Of a stretch of DNA of 40,621 nucleotides, positions 24,672 through 32,758 are shown piece after piece. The translations under genes were made by a program, and so were the position numbers. Positions within the stretch are counted from its first letter, which is position 1, and every line of letters begins with the position of its first letter. The notes under the pieces are model-generated. The model was not told the DNA's origin. It worked only from the letters and a program-made list of their open reading frames with translations, and did not search any database. The stretch is from Actinomycetota bacterium (GTDB lineage: Bacteria > Actinomycetota > Actinomycetes > Actinomycetales > Microbacteriaceae), in the NCBI GenBank assembly GCA_030838475.1, contig JAUZFP010000156.1:1-40621 (forward strand). The letters are read 5' to 3'.

Positions 24672-25739
24672 CTACTCGCCCTTCGGCATGAACGGAAAGG
24701 TCACCCGTGTGCCCGTGCGATCGGACTCGTATGCGGCCAGGATCATCTCGAGCGCCGCCCGGCCATCGACCGCGTCCGGAACGGGTTGCGTGTCTGTTCG
24801 AATGGATCGCTCGAACTCAACGAGGAGGTCGCGATAGCAGGCGTCGTAGCGCTCCTCGCCGACCAGATCGACGTAGGTTCGGCCCTTCCACGGATCCTCG
24901 GTGCCCTGGATCTCGTACTGGGGGCTCTTCTGGTAGTGCAGCTCGATCTCGCCCTTGGTGCCGCTGAGGGACGCATGATCCGGGCTACTGAGTGGTCCAA
25001 AGTAGTCGGCGGCGTGCCAGGTACTTTCGACCGTCACGATCGCGCCGTTTTCGAGGGTGTAGGTCGCGATGCCGTAGTCCTCAACGCCGAGCTTCTTGTA
25101 GGTCAGTGAGCCGATCGTCGCGACGACGCTCTTGGCTTCGCTGCCGAAGAACCAGCGGAAGAAGTCGGTGAAATGCACTCCGTGATCGAGGAACCCGCCG
25201 CCGCCGTTCTTGATCGGGTCGATGTACCAGCCTTGGTCTTTGGTCAAGGGAGAGTCGGTTATCGCTGCGATGGGAAACCGGATCGAGTAGAAGCCGGACA
25301 CGAGGTCGCCGACCGCTCCGGCATCCACGGCTTCTTTCACCTGGCGATAGGCCGGAAGATAGCGAAGGAGATACGCGAGCATGATCTTCACGCGCGTGCC
25401 GGCCTCCACGATACGGTCCGCGTCTGCGAGCGTCGTCGAGATCGGTTTATCGAGCAGGATGGGTTTCCCCGCTGCCGCCGCCAGCTCCACGTGATCGGCG
25501 TGCACCGACGTGTATGACGTGATGATGACCGCGTCGATATCGTCGCGGTTGATCAGTTCCGCGTAGTCGGTGGTGTAGTCGCAGCCGTACTCGTCCCCGA
25601 ATCGCCGAGCCAACTCCTCCCGCTCGTCGGCAATCCCGACGAGCTTGAGTCCCTCGATCCCCCGCTTGAGCTCGGTGGCGAAAGGGTACGCATGGTAGTG
25701 ATTGTGCAAACCGACGATGCCGATTCGGATGTCCGCCAC
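24672..25739 (-). CDS. Gfo/Idh/MocA family oxidoreductase, first gene of the second sugar operon
   Basis: 355 aa, GTG start at 25739 with GGAG about 7 nt upstream. The nucleotide loop is altered to IGIVGLHNHYHAY, a pattern like that of the last gene in the tandem. DKPIS carries the catalytic-type K98, and NGGGGFLDHGVHFTDFF is the C-terminal motif. As first gene of the operon it is controlled by the operators at 25811-25877. Four such enzymes in a row suggest stepwise oxidation/reduction of one glycoside rather than four separate pathways. Confidence 0.87.
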   Translation of the reverse strand: MADIRIGIVGLHNHYHAYPFATELKRGIEGLKLVGIADEREELARRFGDEYGCDYTTDYAELINRDDIDAVIITSYTSVHADHVELAAAAGKPILLDKPISTTLADADRIVEAGTRVKIMLAYLLRYLPAYRQVKEAVDAGAVGDLVSGFYSIRFPIAAITDSPLTKDQGWYIDPIKNGGGGFLDHGVHFTDFFRWFFGSEAKSVVATIGSLTYKKLGVEDYGIATYTLENGAIVTVESTWHAADYFGPLSSPDHASLSGTKGEIELHYQKSPQYEIQGTEDPWKGRTYVDLVGEERYDACYRDLLVEFERSIRTDTQPVPDAVDGRAALEMILAAYESDRTGTRVTFPFMPKGE

Positions 25740-25810
25740 GTGCTGCTCCGTTACATACAGTTGGCGTCAACTCATCCGTGAGCCAAGAAACTCTCGTTGA
25801 AGATCATCAA

Positions 25811-25824
25811 CGCAACCGATTTAC
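25811..25824 (+). promoter_or_regulatory. Operator copy 1 of the second LacI regulator
   Basis: CGCAACCGATTTAC, same layout as the copy at 25864-25877 with a GATTTA half in place of GGTTTA. It abuts copy 2 and lies about 72 bp from the oxidoreductase start. Confidence 0.5.
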
Positions 25825-25837
25825 TAAACCGGTTGCG
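25824..25837 (+). promoter_or_regulatory. Operator copy 2 of the second LacI regulator
   Basis: CTAAACCGGTTGCG with an AACCGGTT core, the exact reverse complement of copy 3 at 25864-25877. The two copies sit 40 bp apart, about four helical turns. Confidence 0.65.
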
Positions 25838-25863
25838 TAATCATGACATGCGCATTCGTTTTG

Positions 25864-25877
25864 CGCAACCGGTTTAG
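25864..25877 (+). promoter_or_regulatory. Operator copy 3 of the second LacI regulator
   Basis: CGCAACCGGTTTAG, 26 bp upstream of the LacI ATG and overlapping a -10-like TAGTAT (25875-25880). Binding here should repress the LacI gene itself. Confidence 0.65.
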
Positions 25878-25902
25878 TATTTGAGAAGCTTCGGAGGTGG
25901 GC

Positions 25903-26937
25903 ATGTCTCAAAGTGAGCAGGCAACGACCATCCGTGAGATCGCCGCACTCGCCGGGGTCTCCGGTGGCACGGTCTCGCGTGTCATGAACGAGAAGCCTGG
26001 GGTCGGTCCGGAGACCCGTGCGCGGATAAAGGCGCTCATAGCCGAACACGACTTCCACGGCGACGCGACGGCCAGACAACTGTCACGCGGTCGGAGCGAC
26101 AGCCTCGGTATCGTCTTTCCACTCCAAGTCTCCGAGGTGGTCATGCACCCGGTGTATCCGGAGTTGCTTGGGGCGATCAGCGACGCCGCTCAGGACGCGG
26201 GCTACGACGTCATCCTGTTCACGACGAATGCATCCCGCGGCGTCGAGCACGTGCTCGACTCGGTCAAACGAAAACGCGTCGATGGCCTGATCTTGCCGGC
26301 CGCCAGCTCTGACGACCCACTGATCGCACAGGTCGAGTCGACTGGCACTCCGACGGTACTCATCGGACACCGCCAGCGTGCTCGGAGAATCACCTGGGTC
26401 GATTGCACTCACGACGAGGCGCTCTACGCGATGACGACCTCCCTGCTTCTCGCTGGACGACGCGCCCTCACACTGTTCAACGGACCGAAAAGAATCTCGG
26501 CATACGACCTCCGTGCGCAGGGGTTCTGGCGAGCAATTCGCGAATTTGGCGATCCGGCGGTTCGGGCCAACGAGAAGGTCTTCGATATGGGCTTTGTTGG
26601 CGGAGTCGAGGCAACCGAGACGCTCCTTCGGGAGGTGCCCGCGACGGACGCGATCGTCTGTTCGGCCGACATCACCGCCGCCGGGGTATTGGATGCTCTG
26701 GCCAGAAGCGGGTTCGCGGTGCCTGGGGACATCGCGGTTACCGGCTTTGACGACATCGATTTTGCGAGCCATTCGACCCCCACGCTATCGACGGTGAGGA
26801 TGCCACTGCACGAAACCGGCGCCACCGCGGTGTCCCTGCTCCTCGAAATGCTCGGAGGAGGCTTGACGACTCCGGAGCCGCGCATCCTCGAGACCACGCT
26901 CGTCGAGCGCGAATCAACCGGCAGCGTGACGCCGTAA
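25903..26937 (+). CDS. LacI-family transcriptional regulator of the second sugar operon
   Basis: 344 aa from the ATG at 25903, with GGAGG (25893-25897) 5 nt upstream; a GTG at 25897 would start inside that ribosome site. The helix-turn-helix contains VSGGTVSRVMN. The effector domain shows the usual FPLQVSEV start and ends AVTGFDDIDFASHSTPTLSTV, a hallmark of the family. It is divergent from the oxidoreductase/transporter/GH42 operon, and its likely operators fill the shared 163-bp promoter region. Confidence 0.93.
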   Translation: MSQSEQATTIREIAALAGVSGGTVSRVMNEKPGVGPETRARIKALIAEHDFHGDATARQLSRGRSDSLGIVFPLQVSEVVMHPVYPELLGAISDAAQDAGYDVILFTTNASRGVEHVLDSVKRKRVDGLILPAASSDDPLIAQVESTGTPTVLIGHRQRARRITWVDCTHDEALYAMTTSLLLAGRRALTLFNGPKRISAYDLRAQGFWRAIREFGDPAVRANEKVFDMGFVGGVEATETLLREVPATDAIVCSADITAAGVLDALARSGFAVPGDIAVTGFDDIDFASHSTPTLSTVRMPLHETGATAVSLLLEMLGGGLTTPEPRILETTLVERESTGSVTP

Positions 26938-26954
26938 GTTCGTCATGTCGGCGT

Positions 26955-27098
26955 TCACTTTTTACCCCAGTCGCCGAATTCCTCATTGAGGGTGGCTGTG
27001 AACGCGATCTGATTGAGGTCGGTCCCGTCCGTCTTCACCGTCCACGTGCCGGACAACTGACCAAGCGGCCCTCCCCGTGCCTCAGTGAATGATCCCGT
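26955..27098 (-). pseudogene. Possible 3' remnant of a lost gene
   Basis: An open frame of 47 codons without an acceptable start, ending SGTWTVK ... EEFGDWGKK then stop. The amino-acid composition looks protein-like. It begins right after a stop inside the 3' end of the membrane-protein gene and could be the tail of a deleted or frameshifted gene. I do not recognise the family; chance is also possible. Confidence 0.3.
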
Positions 27099-27612
27099 TC
27101 AGCGCGACGACGATTGCACCAAGCAGCGCCGTCCCCGCCGCACCGGCCAGACGGATCGGCCACCTGTTTCCGCGGTGCGCAAAAACGAACCAGCCGAGGA
27201 CCGCAAGCGACAACACACCAACCCCGAGGGCCGCGTAGTACGCAAACGACTGGGTAAACCCGCCCAAGCTCCCGACGAGTAGGCAGAGGATGGGAAGCAC
27301 GGCCGCGATGAGCAGCCCGGCACCGTGCTCCATGGCGTGACGAAGCACCACCGCGAACGGCGTGGGCGGATTGGTGACGGTGTGCTCGCCGGCGACGATC
27401 TCGCTGAACACGTGCGCGATCCACACGATCGCGACCGTCAGAAGCGTCAGCAGGACCAGCTCGAGGTCGGGCTCGTCATCGGGGGCGGCGACGATCACCG
27501 CGCTGACGATGACCGTTCCATAGATCACCGGCGGCCGAACCAGGAACCACCATCGGCTCTCCGGCCGTGGAGGTGGCAGGGCCTCTCGTGATTTTGATGG
27601 GATTCGCGCCAT
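27082..27612 (-). CDS. Uncharacterised integral membrane protein
   Basis: 176 aa from the ATG at 27612 (an earlier in-frame start has no supporting ribosome site). About five hydrophobic segments after a basic, Pro-rich N-terminus (roughly 25-43, 47-68, 93-112, 118-140, 148-175). The segment WIAHVFSEIVAG in the second helix and HAMEHGAGLL before the third are conserved-looking. No family recognised. It stands alone between the LacI gene and the divergent DUF6230 cassette. Confidence 0.65.
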   Translation of the reverse strand: MARIPSKSREALPPPRPESRWWFLVRPPVIYGTVIVSAVIVAAPDDEPDLELVLLTLLTVAIVWIAHVFSEIVAGEHTVTNPPTPFAVVLRHAMEHGAGLLIAAVLPILCLLVGSLGGFTQSFAYYAALGVGVLSLAVLGWFVFAHRGNRWPIRLAGAAGTALLGAIVVALNGIIH

Positions 27613-27813
27613 GGAACGAATTATCCTCGGCTGCCGTCGAGCGGCCCCAAATTGCGGTATCGCACAGGTCATTTCCGAAAACCCTCGATCTGTTGTGTAT
27701 TTGCCACAAATTTCGAATTGTCCCCCGAAGGGGCGTCATACCGCGGCGGCCTCTCGGTCTCCCCAAGTGAGGAGTTGTGTCACGCACGCTCCACCTGGGA
27801 TCAAGGAGGATTC
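27613..27813. other. Divergent intergenic region ahead of the DUF6230 cassette
   Basis: 201 bp, AT-richer than its surroundings around 27690-27720. It must hold the promoters of the membrane protein (-) and the DUF6230 gene (+). A small CCCC-GAA-GGGG hairpin lies near 27722-27734. AAGGAGGA at 27803-27810 is a strong ribosome site with a short spacer to the ATG at 27814. No clear -35/-10 pair could be fixed. Confidence 0.5.
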
Positions 27814-28410
27814 ATGAAACTCAACAAGCTAACCGGAACGCACGCGGGACGCATTGTGCTCACCGCGGTGCCGGTTGCCATCGTCGCTACCGTGCTTTTG
27901 GGAGGGGTTGCGAACGGAGCCGTACCGGTCTCGTTCGCCGTCTCAGGTAGCCAATTCCAGATCAGCGCGTCGACGCTCGACGGTACGTCGTTCTCGCAGT
28001 ACGCGGGTGTCACGTCCGACACGGCCGGCGGGCAGCACCAGGTTGCGATCGCGAACATCGGCCAGGCCAGCCTCGCCGACCTCTGCCAGTCGGTCGTCAC
28101 CGACACCCCACTCGGCAAGGTGGGCATGCTGATCACGGCGGGTGGTGGCGGTAAGCCCGCAACCGCGACCGGGCTTCAGATCGGGATGACCGACCTGAAG
28201 GGTGATGCCACCTTCAACAACATCCGCATCGGTGTCGACGCCTCGCATGTGAACACGACTGCCAAGGGGACCGCGGGCGACTTCGCCCAGGACTCCGACT
28301 CGATCAAGATCGTCGGGCTGCAGCAGACCGCGTGGTCGACGCAGGCCGCGGTGTTCACGCTGAACGGGATGCACGTTCAACTGACCGACGGGTCGAAGGG
28401 GTGCTTCTAG
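27814..28410 (+). CDS. DUF6230 family secreted/cell-envelope protein
   Basis: 198 aa. The signal peptide or signal anchor runs to about residue 36 (VAIVATVLLGG, then VANGA). The mature part (VSFAVSGSQFQISA, FSQYAG, DLCQSVVT, then a terminal KGCF) matches the DUF6230 pattern of actinobacteria, including the conserved Cys pair. Function unknown; always or nearly always found with a DUF6114 gene, as here. The start is fixed by AAGGAGGA just upstream. It is the first gene of a three-gene cassette ending at the terminator 29543-29582. Confidence 0.85.
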   Translation: MKLNKLTGTHAGRIVLTAVPVAIVATVLLGGVANGAVPVSFAVSGSQFQISASTLDGTSFSQYAGVTSDTAGGQHQVAIANIGQASLADLCQSVVTDTPLGKVGMLITAGGGGKPATATGLQIGMTDLKGDATFNNIRIGVDASHVNTTAKGTAGDFAQDSDSIKIVGLQQTAWSTQAAVFTLNGMHVQLTDGSKGCF

Positions 28411-28865
28411 TGAGCATCGGTAATTTCGCAGACCACGTCCTGAACGGACGGTCCTATCCCAAGAACAAGGCATCGCGTGAAGAGAACCGCGCCGCGTTCC
28501 GGGCCTGGTCGATCCAGCGTCCCTTTGTGGGCGGAGCTCTGGTCATCCTCGCCGGGATCGAGATGTTCTTCTCGGGGCAACTCGATATCGGGCACATCCA
28601 CGTGCAGGTCGGCGTCGAGGGGTTCCAGGCCACGGTCATCCCGATCGCGCTCGTTCTGCTGGGGATCCTGGCCATGCTGATGCCGGCGCATCGAATCTTC
28701 TACGGCGTCATCGCGTTGGTCATCGCGGTGTACTCCCTCATCGGGGTCAACCTCGGCGGGTTCTTCGTGGGGATGCTGCTCGGCTCGGTGGGCGGAATCC
28801 TGATCGTGTCGTGGATGCCGAAGAAGGCCCCCGCGGAGCCGCGCCCTTTAGATCTGCGCCGGTAA
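28410..28865 (+). CDS. DUF6114 family membrane protein
   Basis: 151 aa, GTG start at 28410 sharing one base with the DUF6230 stop (TAGTG). A basic N-terminus is followed by four hydrophobic helices (about 40-55, 68-90, 92-112, 114-135), ending VSWMPKK with a charged tail. The length and the LGGFFVGMLLGSVGG segment fit DUF6114. It is predicted to sit in the membrane and work with the DUF6230 partner, possibly in envelope or lipid biology; that is inference. Confidence 0.85.
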   Translation: MSIGNFADHVLNGRSYPKNKASREENRAAFRAWSIQRPFVGGALVILAGIEMFFSGQLDIGHIHVQVGVEGFQATVIPIALVLLGILAMLMPAHRIFYGVIALVIAVYSLIGVNLGGFFVGMLLGSVGGILIVSWMPKKAPAEPRPLDLRR

Positions 28866-29512
28866 GCGGCGCGGTCGCACTCTGCCTCTTTCTCGCAGTA
28901 TTCGGGATAGGGGCGGCGAGAGTACCCGGGTCTGCGCCGCAGGCCCTGTGTATTCCGCTTCTCATGAACTGCAGCACACCAACGCCGACACCGTCGCCGA
29001 CACCCACGAAGCCGTCAGGTGGTCTTCTGGGTGGTCTTCTCGGCGGGGGTTCGACCACCGGCGGAGGTGTGCTGTCTGTCCTCGATGACCCGGACGCGCC
29101 AATCATGACGCTGCCAGCCGCCCAGTTGGGCGGGTCGTCGCTGTCGTTCACCGGCCTCCAGTCGGTGAGCCTGGTGACGATTCATCTGGCGAACGGCACG
29201 CGCGTGCCGGTCATCAAGCTGGTCGCGGACAGCATCACGATGAATGGCTTCCTGTTGGATGTTCGTCGTGCGACCGGTCCGTCCCTGGTGACCACCGCGG
29301 GACAGATGGTCGTACGAGGGCATGTCCGGGTGTACCTCGACTCCGTGACCGGCACGACTCTGGGGGGTCTTGGGCTGACGCTCGGTACCGATCAGACGCC
29401 ACCGCCGAGCAGCGAGCTGCCGACCCAGTTGTTGCGCGTCAATCTCGGTCTCGTCGGGATCGACGCCGATCACATCAGCTTCACTCAGCAGGAGCAGAAG
29501 CTGCACGGTTGA
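28811..29512 (+). CDS. Secreted protein with Pro/Thr linker, third gene of the DUF6230/DUF6114 cassette
   Basis: 233 aa from the GTG at 28811, the only usable start before the hydrophobic signal segment (about 17-36). It overlaps the DUF6114 gene by 55 bp in another frame. After the signal come a conserved-looking CIPLLMNC, a TPTPTPSPTPT linker and a Gly/Leu-rich stretch. The last 140 residues look like an extracellular beta-rich domain (SLSFTGLQSVSL, then DSITMNGFLLDV, HVRVYLDSVTG, LLRVNLGLVG). Family not recognised. Probably exported and exposed on the surface, with the linker spanning the wall. Confidence 0.7.
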   Translation: MDAEEGPRGAAPFRSAPVSGAVALCLFLAVFGIGAARVPGSAPQALCIPLLMNCSTPTPTPSPTPTKPSGGLLGGLLGGGSTTGGGVLSVLDDPDAPIMTLPAAQLGGSSLSFTGLQSVSLVTIHLANGTRVPVIKLVADSITMNGFLLDVRRATGPSLVTTAGQMVVRGHVRVYLDSVTGTTLGGLGLTLGTDQTPPPSSELPTQLLRVNLGLVGIDADHISFTQQEQKLHG

Positions 29513-29542
29513 TCTTCGGGGACACCCAGTCGGGTGGGAGAC

Positions 29543-29582
29543 GCGCCCGGTGCCAGGGAATTCGGGTCCCGGCACCGGGCGC
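29543..29582 (+). terminator. Rho-independent terminator (probably bidirectional)
   Basis: Perfect 12-bp arms GCGCCCGGTGCC (29543-29554) and GGCACCGGGCGC (29571-29582), with an inner GGGA/TCCC extension, followed by CTCTTTCT. It ends the DUF6230 cassette and may also stop the haemoglobin transcript from the other side. Confidence 0.85.
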
Positions 29583-29614
29583 CTCTTTCTCAGTTCTGCA
29601 CCCTCGCCGAATGG

Positions 29615-30073
29615 CTAAGCAAATCCCACCACGAGTCCGTCCCACGACCATGTCGGGAAAGCGAGCGCTCCGGGCACGTCGTCCGCACTTGCGGGATAGG
29701 CCGCCATCGAAATTCTGGTAGCCCAGGTGAAGTAGTCGTGCAAGGCCGTCTTCAAGCGGGCGTCCGAGTCGAGACCGGCGTCGGCCAATGCCTCGTCGAA
29801 ACAGGCGATCGCACGGTCATCCATCTCATGGTGGGCACCGTTTCCGCTGTGTTCGCGCACAACGGAAACCTGGGAACCGAACTTGGTCGTGTAGACCGCT
29901 GGACCGCCCAATGCCTCGCCCCAGTAAGCCGCGAGCCGCTCGGTCTGGTCGGGTCGAAACCCGTGCTCAAACGCATGGCCGACCACCTCATCGAGGACCA
30001 CTCGGACGTGCCAGGCTGCGGCGAGGCGCAGCATTCCCTCGGAACCGCCGGCGGCCTCGTAGATCGTCTCCAT
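29615..30073 (-). CDS. Group II truncated haemoglobin-like protein
   Basis: 152 aa. Shows the group II pattern: an N-terminal EAAGG, a helical core, then YWGEALGGPAVYTTKFG and VVREHSGNGAH with H75 at the expected proximal haem-ligand position. Trailing ALAFPTWSWDGL is the actinobacterial tail for this subgroup. Possible roles are oxygen or nitric oxide chemistry in the cytoplasm. It stands alone, with a terminator on either side. Confidence 0.85.
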   Translation of the reverse strand: METIYEAAGGSEGMLRLAAAWHVRVVLDEVVGHAFEHGFRPDQTERLAAYWGEALGGPAVYTTKFGSQVSVVREHSGNGAHHEMDDRAIACFDEALADAGLDSDARLKTALHDYFTWATRISMAAYPASADDVPGALAFPTWSWDGLVVGFA

Positions 30074-30110
30074 GGTTCAAGGCTAGCCACGTGACTGAAG
30101 TGGACCGATG

Positions 30111-30176
30111 AGCGAAAAGAAAACAAGGACCAGGGTCCCGAAAGTGGGACGGCTCCCGGGGAAGGAGCCGCCCCAC
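30111..30176 (-). terminator. Terminator of the SipW/choice-of-anchor operon
   Basis: Arms 30144-30156 and 30164-30176 pair over 13 bp; the single mismatch on the + strand becomes a G-U wobble in the - strand RNA. A second small GGAC/GTCC hairpin follows, then a T-rich run (TTGTTTTCTTTT on the - strand). It lies 46 nt after the stop at 30222. Confidence 0.75.
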
Positions 30177-30221
30177 GCGAGGCGGATGCGGATGGGTGGG
30201 CCGGTCCGTCCGTGCAACGCG

Positions 30222-31982
30222 CTATGGCGTCAGTACATTGGTCCCAATGGATGACCGAGCGAGGTCCAGCGTGACCGCACCGCCCGCAACCACCAACTGG
30301 ATTGCCGAGACGTCGTACTGTCCCGTGGAGTACGGTGTCGTGCTCGGTCCCGGTAGCGAACCGGCCCAGGTCGGCAGTGGATGACCCGCCAGCGCCGGAT
30401 TCGGCGCGTTCTGCGCGTTGACCACGAGTGACAGCAGTGCGGTCGGTCCAAACAGGTTCTGCAACACCGACGACAGCAGGCTCTCAATGCCACCCGTCGT
30501 CGAATTGAGGGTAGTGACCAGATTCGCGACGGTCGGATTCACCAGCCCGGAGATGGTCGTTCCCAACGGAACCTCGATTGCCGAGGCGAGCGTCGACACA
30601 ACCGAGGTCAACAGCCCGTTCACCGTCCCCTCCAGCACCGGGCAGACGAGGCCCAGGGAACAGGTCAGGTCGGTGGTCAGTGGTGCGGTTCCGGCCAGGA
30701 GCGACGCGAGCGATACGTTGGTCGCCGAAATCGTGAGCGCGCCCGAACCCAACAGCGAGAGCGGTACGGTGACGTTGAGGTTTACGGTGATCGCGGCGAG
30801 CGCGGCGTCGATGGCAGATGTGACCGACGTCACGTAGGCGGCCAGCGCACTCGTGATCGCTGCCTTCAAGTTGTCGAGTACCTGCTGGTTGATCAGCAAC
30901 TGCGTGTTCGGCTTCTGATTGTTGAGGCCATTCACGCTGTCGAACAGGGCGGCGGTGTTGATCGCTATTGTCCCGTTTGCGAGGTCAATCCTGACGATGT
31001 TTCCCGGATCAGCGATCGGCGTATTCAGCAAGGTTGTGAGGGCGCCGAAGTTGACCGCTGCCGACACGGTGGCCGTCGGCGCTCCGACTCCCACGGTCGA
31101 CAGCACGTTGCCGAGGAGCCCGGTGACAGTTGTCGTCACACCGTTGATAACGCCCGCGTTTCCCGCAATCCCGGTGACCGTATTCGTCAACGCCGTCGTC
31201 GTCGAATTCACCGTCGAGACGAGGTTGCCCACGAGAGGAGAGGTGACGTTCGTGGTGAGACCGGCGATCAGGTACTTACGCTGCAGGTTGCTGTAGATGT
31301 CTTTCGTCCAGAGGGCGTTACATCCATCCAGCTGGGCGGATGAGGCGACGGCACCGAGCGTGAGATTGAGATCTGCGAGACCCGCGACGCCGCCCAGTCC
31401 GAGGTCGCCCAGGACACTGTCGAGGTCGAGTGTGGCGAAGGTGGGCACGCTCGCACTGGGGATCGTCGATGTGAGCGCGATGCCTCCCGAGTTATTGACG
31501 ACTCCGGATGCGCCAGTCGACGACCCGCTCCGGTGTGCCTGGCCGTACTGGTTCACTACTCCGACATCGGTACCGAGCGGTAGCTGCAGCAGGGATCCGA
31601 GCGACAGGTTAATCGCGCCAAGAGCGGAGACATCCAACGGGTTCGCATAGGCGTCACTGCCCAGGCTGGTCGCGGTAACCGGGGTGACGGATATTCCGCT
31701 GGCCCCGTTGGTCACGGTCACGCCATTCAGCGATGCCAGACTGTCAAGGTTCGCGCCGAGCAGGGTTCCCCCGATCAGCTTCCCGGCGCCGCGCGTCGAG
31801 AAGTTGGTTGCCGTCGCGCAGTTCTCGGTCCCGACGGATCCGTGCACCCATTCGGTGCTCGACCATGAGGCGTTGGTCAATGCCACGCCCGGGACTGTGG
31901 CGGCCACGATCGCCGTGATTGTGAGGCCGGCGATCCCTCCAGCGGTCTTCAACGTGCGAAGCCGGGTTCCCAGTCGACTCAT
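30222..31982 (-). CDS. Choice-of-anchor G family surface protein
   Basis: 586 aa. The signal peptide (about 12-36) runs into ALTNASWSSTEWVHGS, a SipW-type start motif also seen in the first cargo of this operon. The body is a Ser/Thr/Ala/Leu-rich beta-repeat domain (NLSLGSLLQLPLG, then DLDSVLGDLGLGG, and repeated valine/threonine stretches) matching choice-of-anchor G proteins. Unlike many members, the C-terminus (ending GTNVLTP) has no LPXTG-like or other anchor, so it probably attaches through another protein. The LAFTG protein encoded just upstream, overlapping by 4 bp, is a candidate. It ends the operon, before the terminator at 30111-30176. Confidence 0.82.
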   Translation of the reverse strand: MSRLGTRLRTLKTAGGIAGLTITAIVAATVPGVALTNASWSSTEWVHGSVGTENCATATNFSTRGAGKLIGGTLLGANLDSLASLNGVTVTNGASGISVTPVTATSLGSDAYANPLDVSALGAINLSLGSLLQLPLGTDVGVVNQYGQAHRSGSSTGASGVVNNSGGIALTSTIPSASVPTFATLDLDSVLGDLGLGGVAGLADLNLTLGAVASSAQLDGCNALWTKDIYSNLQRKYLIAGLTTNVTSPLVGNLVSTVNSTTTALTNTVTGIAGNAGVINGVTTTVTGLLGNVLSTVGVGAPTATVSAAVNFGALTTLLNTPIADPGNIVRIDLANGTIAINTAALFDSVNGLNNQKPNTQLLINQQVLDNLKAAITSALAAYVTSVTSAIDAALAAITVNLNVTVPLSLLGSGALTISATNVSLASLLAGTAPLTTDLTCSLGLVCPVLEGTVNGLLTSVVSTLASAIEVPLGTTISGLVNPTVANLVTTLNSTTGGIESLLSSVLQNLFGPTALLSLVVNAQNAPNPALAGHPLPTWAGSLPGPSTTPYSTGQYDVSAIQLVVAGGAVTLDLARSSIGTNVLTP

Positions 31983-32758
31983 CTGCTTGCCTTTCCAGCG
32001 TTTGCGTTACGTACTTTTCTGGCACCCGTGATGACGAGGCCAAGGATTAGGGCACCGAGCGCCAGCAGGAGAAGCCCGCCGATGTCGACACCGGTGAAGG
32101 CGAGGTTGCCGGGCGAGCCCGGCGTCCCTGGCGGTGTCGGATCCGATGGATTTCCGGACGAGACCGGATCGGGCCCGGTCACTGTCAAACCGATTCCGAC
32201 GGTGGCAGTGATCCCCATCAGGGTGGTGTCCGCTTCCGCCGCCGGGCTGTCCGGAATCGAGAGGGTCACCAGAAGGTACTTGTTCTGCGTGTTCGTGAGA
32301 CCCGCGAGGTCGTAGATCGTTGTCTCAGCGATGGAGTTCGCGGCGGCCGGACCGAAGACGTTGGTGCCGCCTGTGCCGCACGCCGGACTGGTTGTCACGT
32401 TGGTCCACGCCTGGTCGCACCGGTCAACCTGCACCTGCAGGCCGTTGACGTGGGTCACGAGCGCCCCGCTCCGCGCGAACTGCAGGGTAAGGGTCGAGGT
32501 CGGGTCGACGAGCTTCGATTCGATCTGCCAGTGCTCGACCGAGCCGGGGCTCATTGCCATGAAGTTCGCGGGGAACGGATCGGACAGCAGGGACAGGTGC
32601 GGGCCCTGCGCCGTTGGGACCGCCACGAATGCTGCGTAGGCGCGCGCGGAGAACACGCTCATGCCTGCCGTCAGCAACATACAGGCGAGAACAAGGAGGG
32701 CGATTCTGCGCGCGCTCCATACGCGCCGGATGCCGGGTAGTTCGGCGGATGGGTTCAT
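31979..32758 (-). CDS. LAFTG-anchored surface protein (sortase substrate, SipW-operon cargo)
   Basis: 259 aa from the ATG at 32758, which overlaps the SipW stop (ATGA). Signal peptide about 17-42 (ALLVLACMLLTAGM, ending in ARAYAA). The exported domain (about 43-195) includes MSPGSVEHWQIES and two Cys (C114, C127) that may form a disulfide. A Pro/Gly-rich linker (about 200-217) leads to LAFTG (219-223), a hydrophobic helix and a basic tail (KVRNANAGKASR). This is a classic cell-wall sorting signal of the LAXTG type used by actinobacterial class E sortases. No sortase gene is in the window. Confidence 0.82.
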   Translation of the reverse strand: MNPSAELPGIRRVWSARRIALLVLACMLLTAGMSVFSARAYAAFVAVPTAQGPHLSLLSDPFPANFMAMSPGSVEHWQIESKLVDPTSTLTLQFARSGALVTHVNGLQVQVDRCDQAWTNVTTSPACGTGGTNVFGPAAANSIAETTIYDLAGLTNTQNKYLLVTLSIPDSPAAEADTTLMGITATVGIGLTVTGPDPVSSGNPSDPTPPGTPGSPGNLAFTGVDIGGLLLLALGALILGLVITGARKVRNANAGKASR

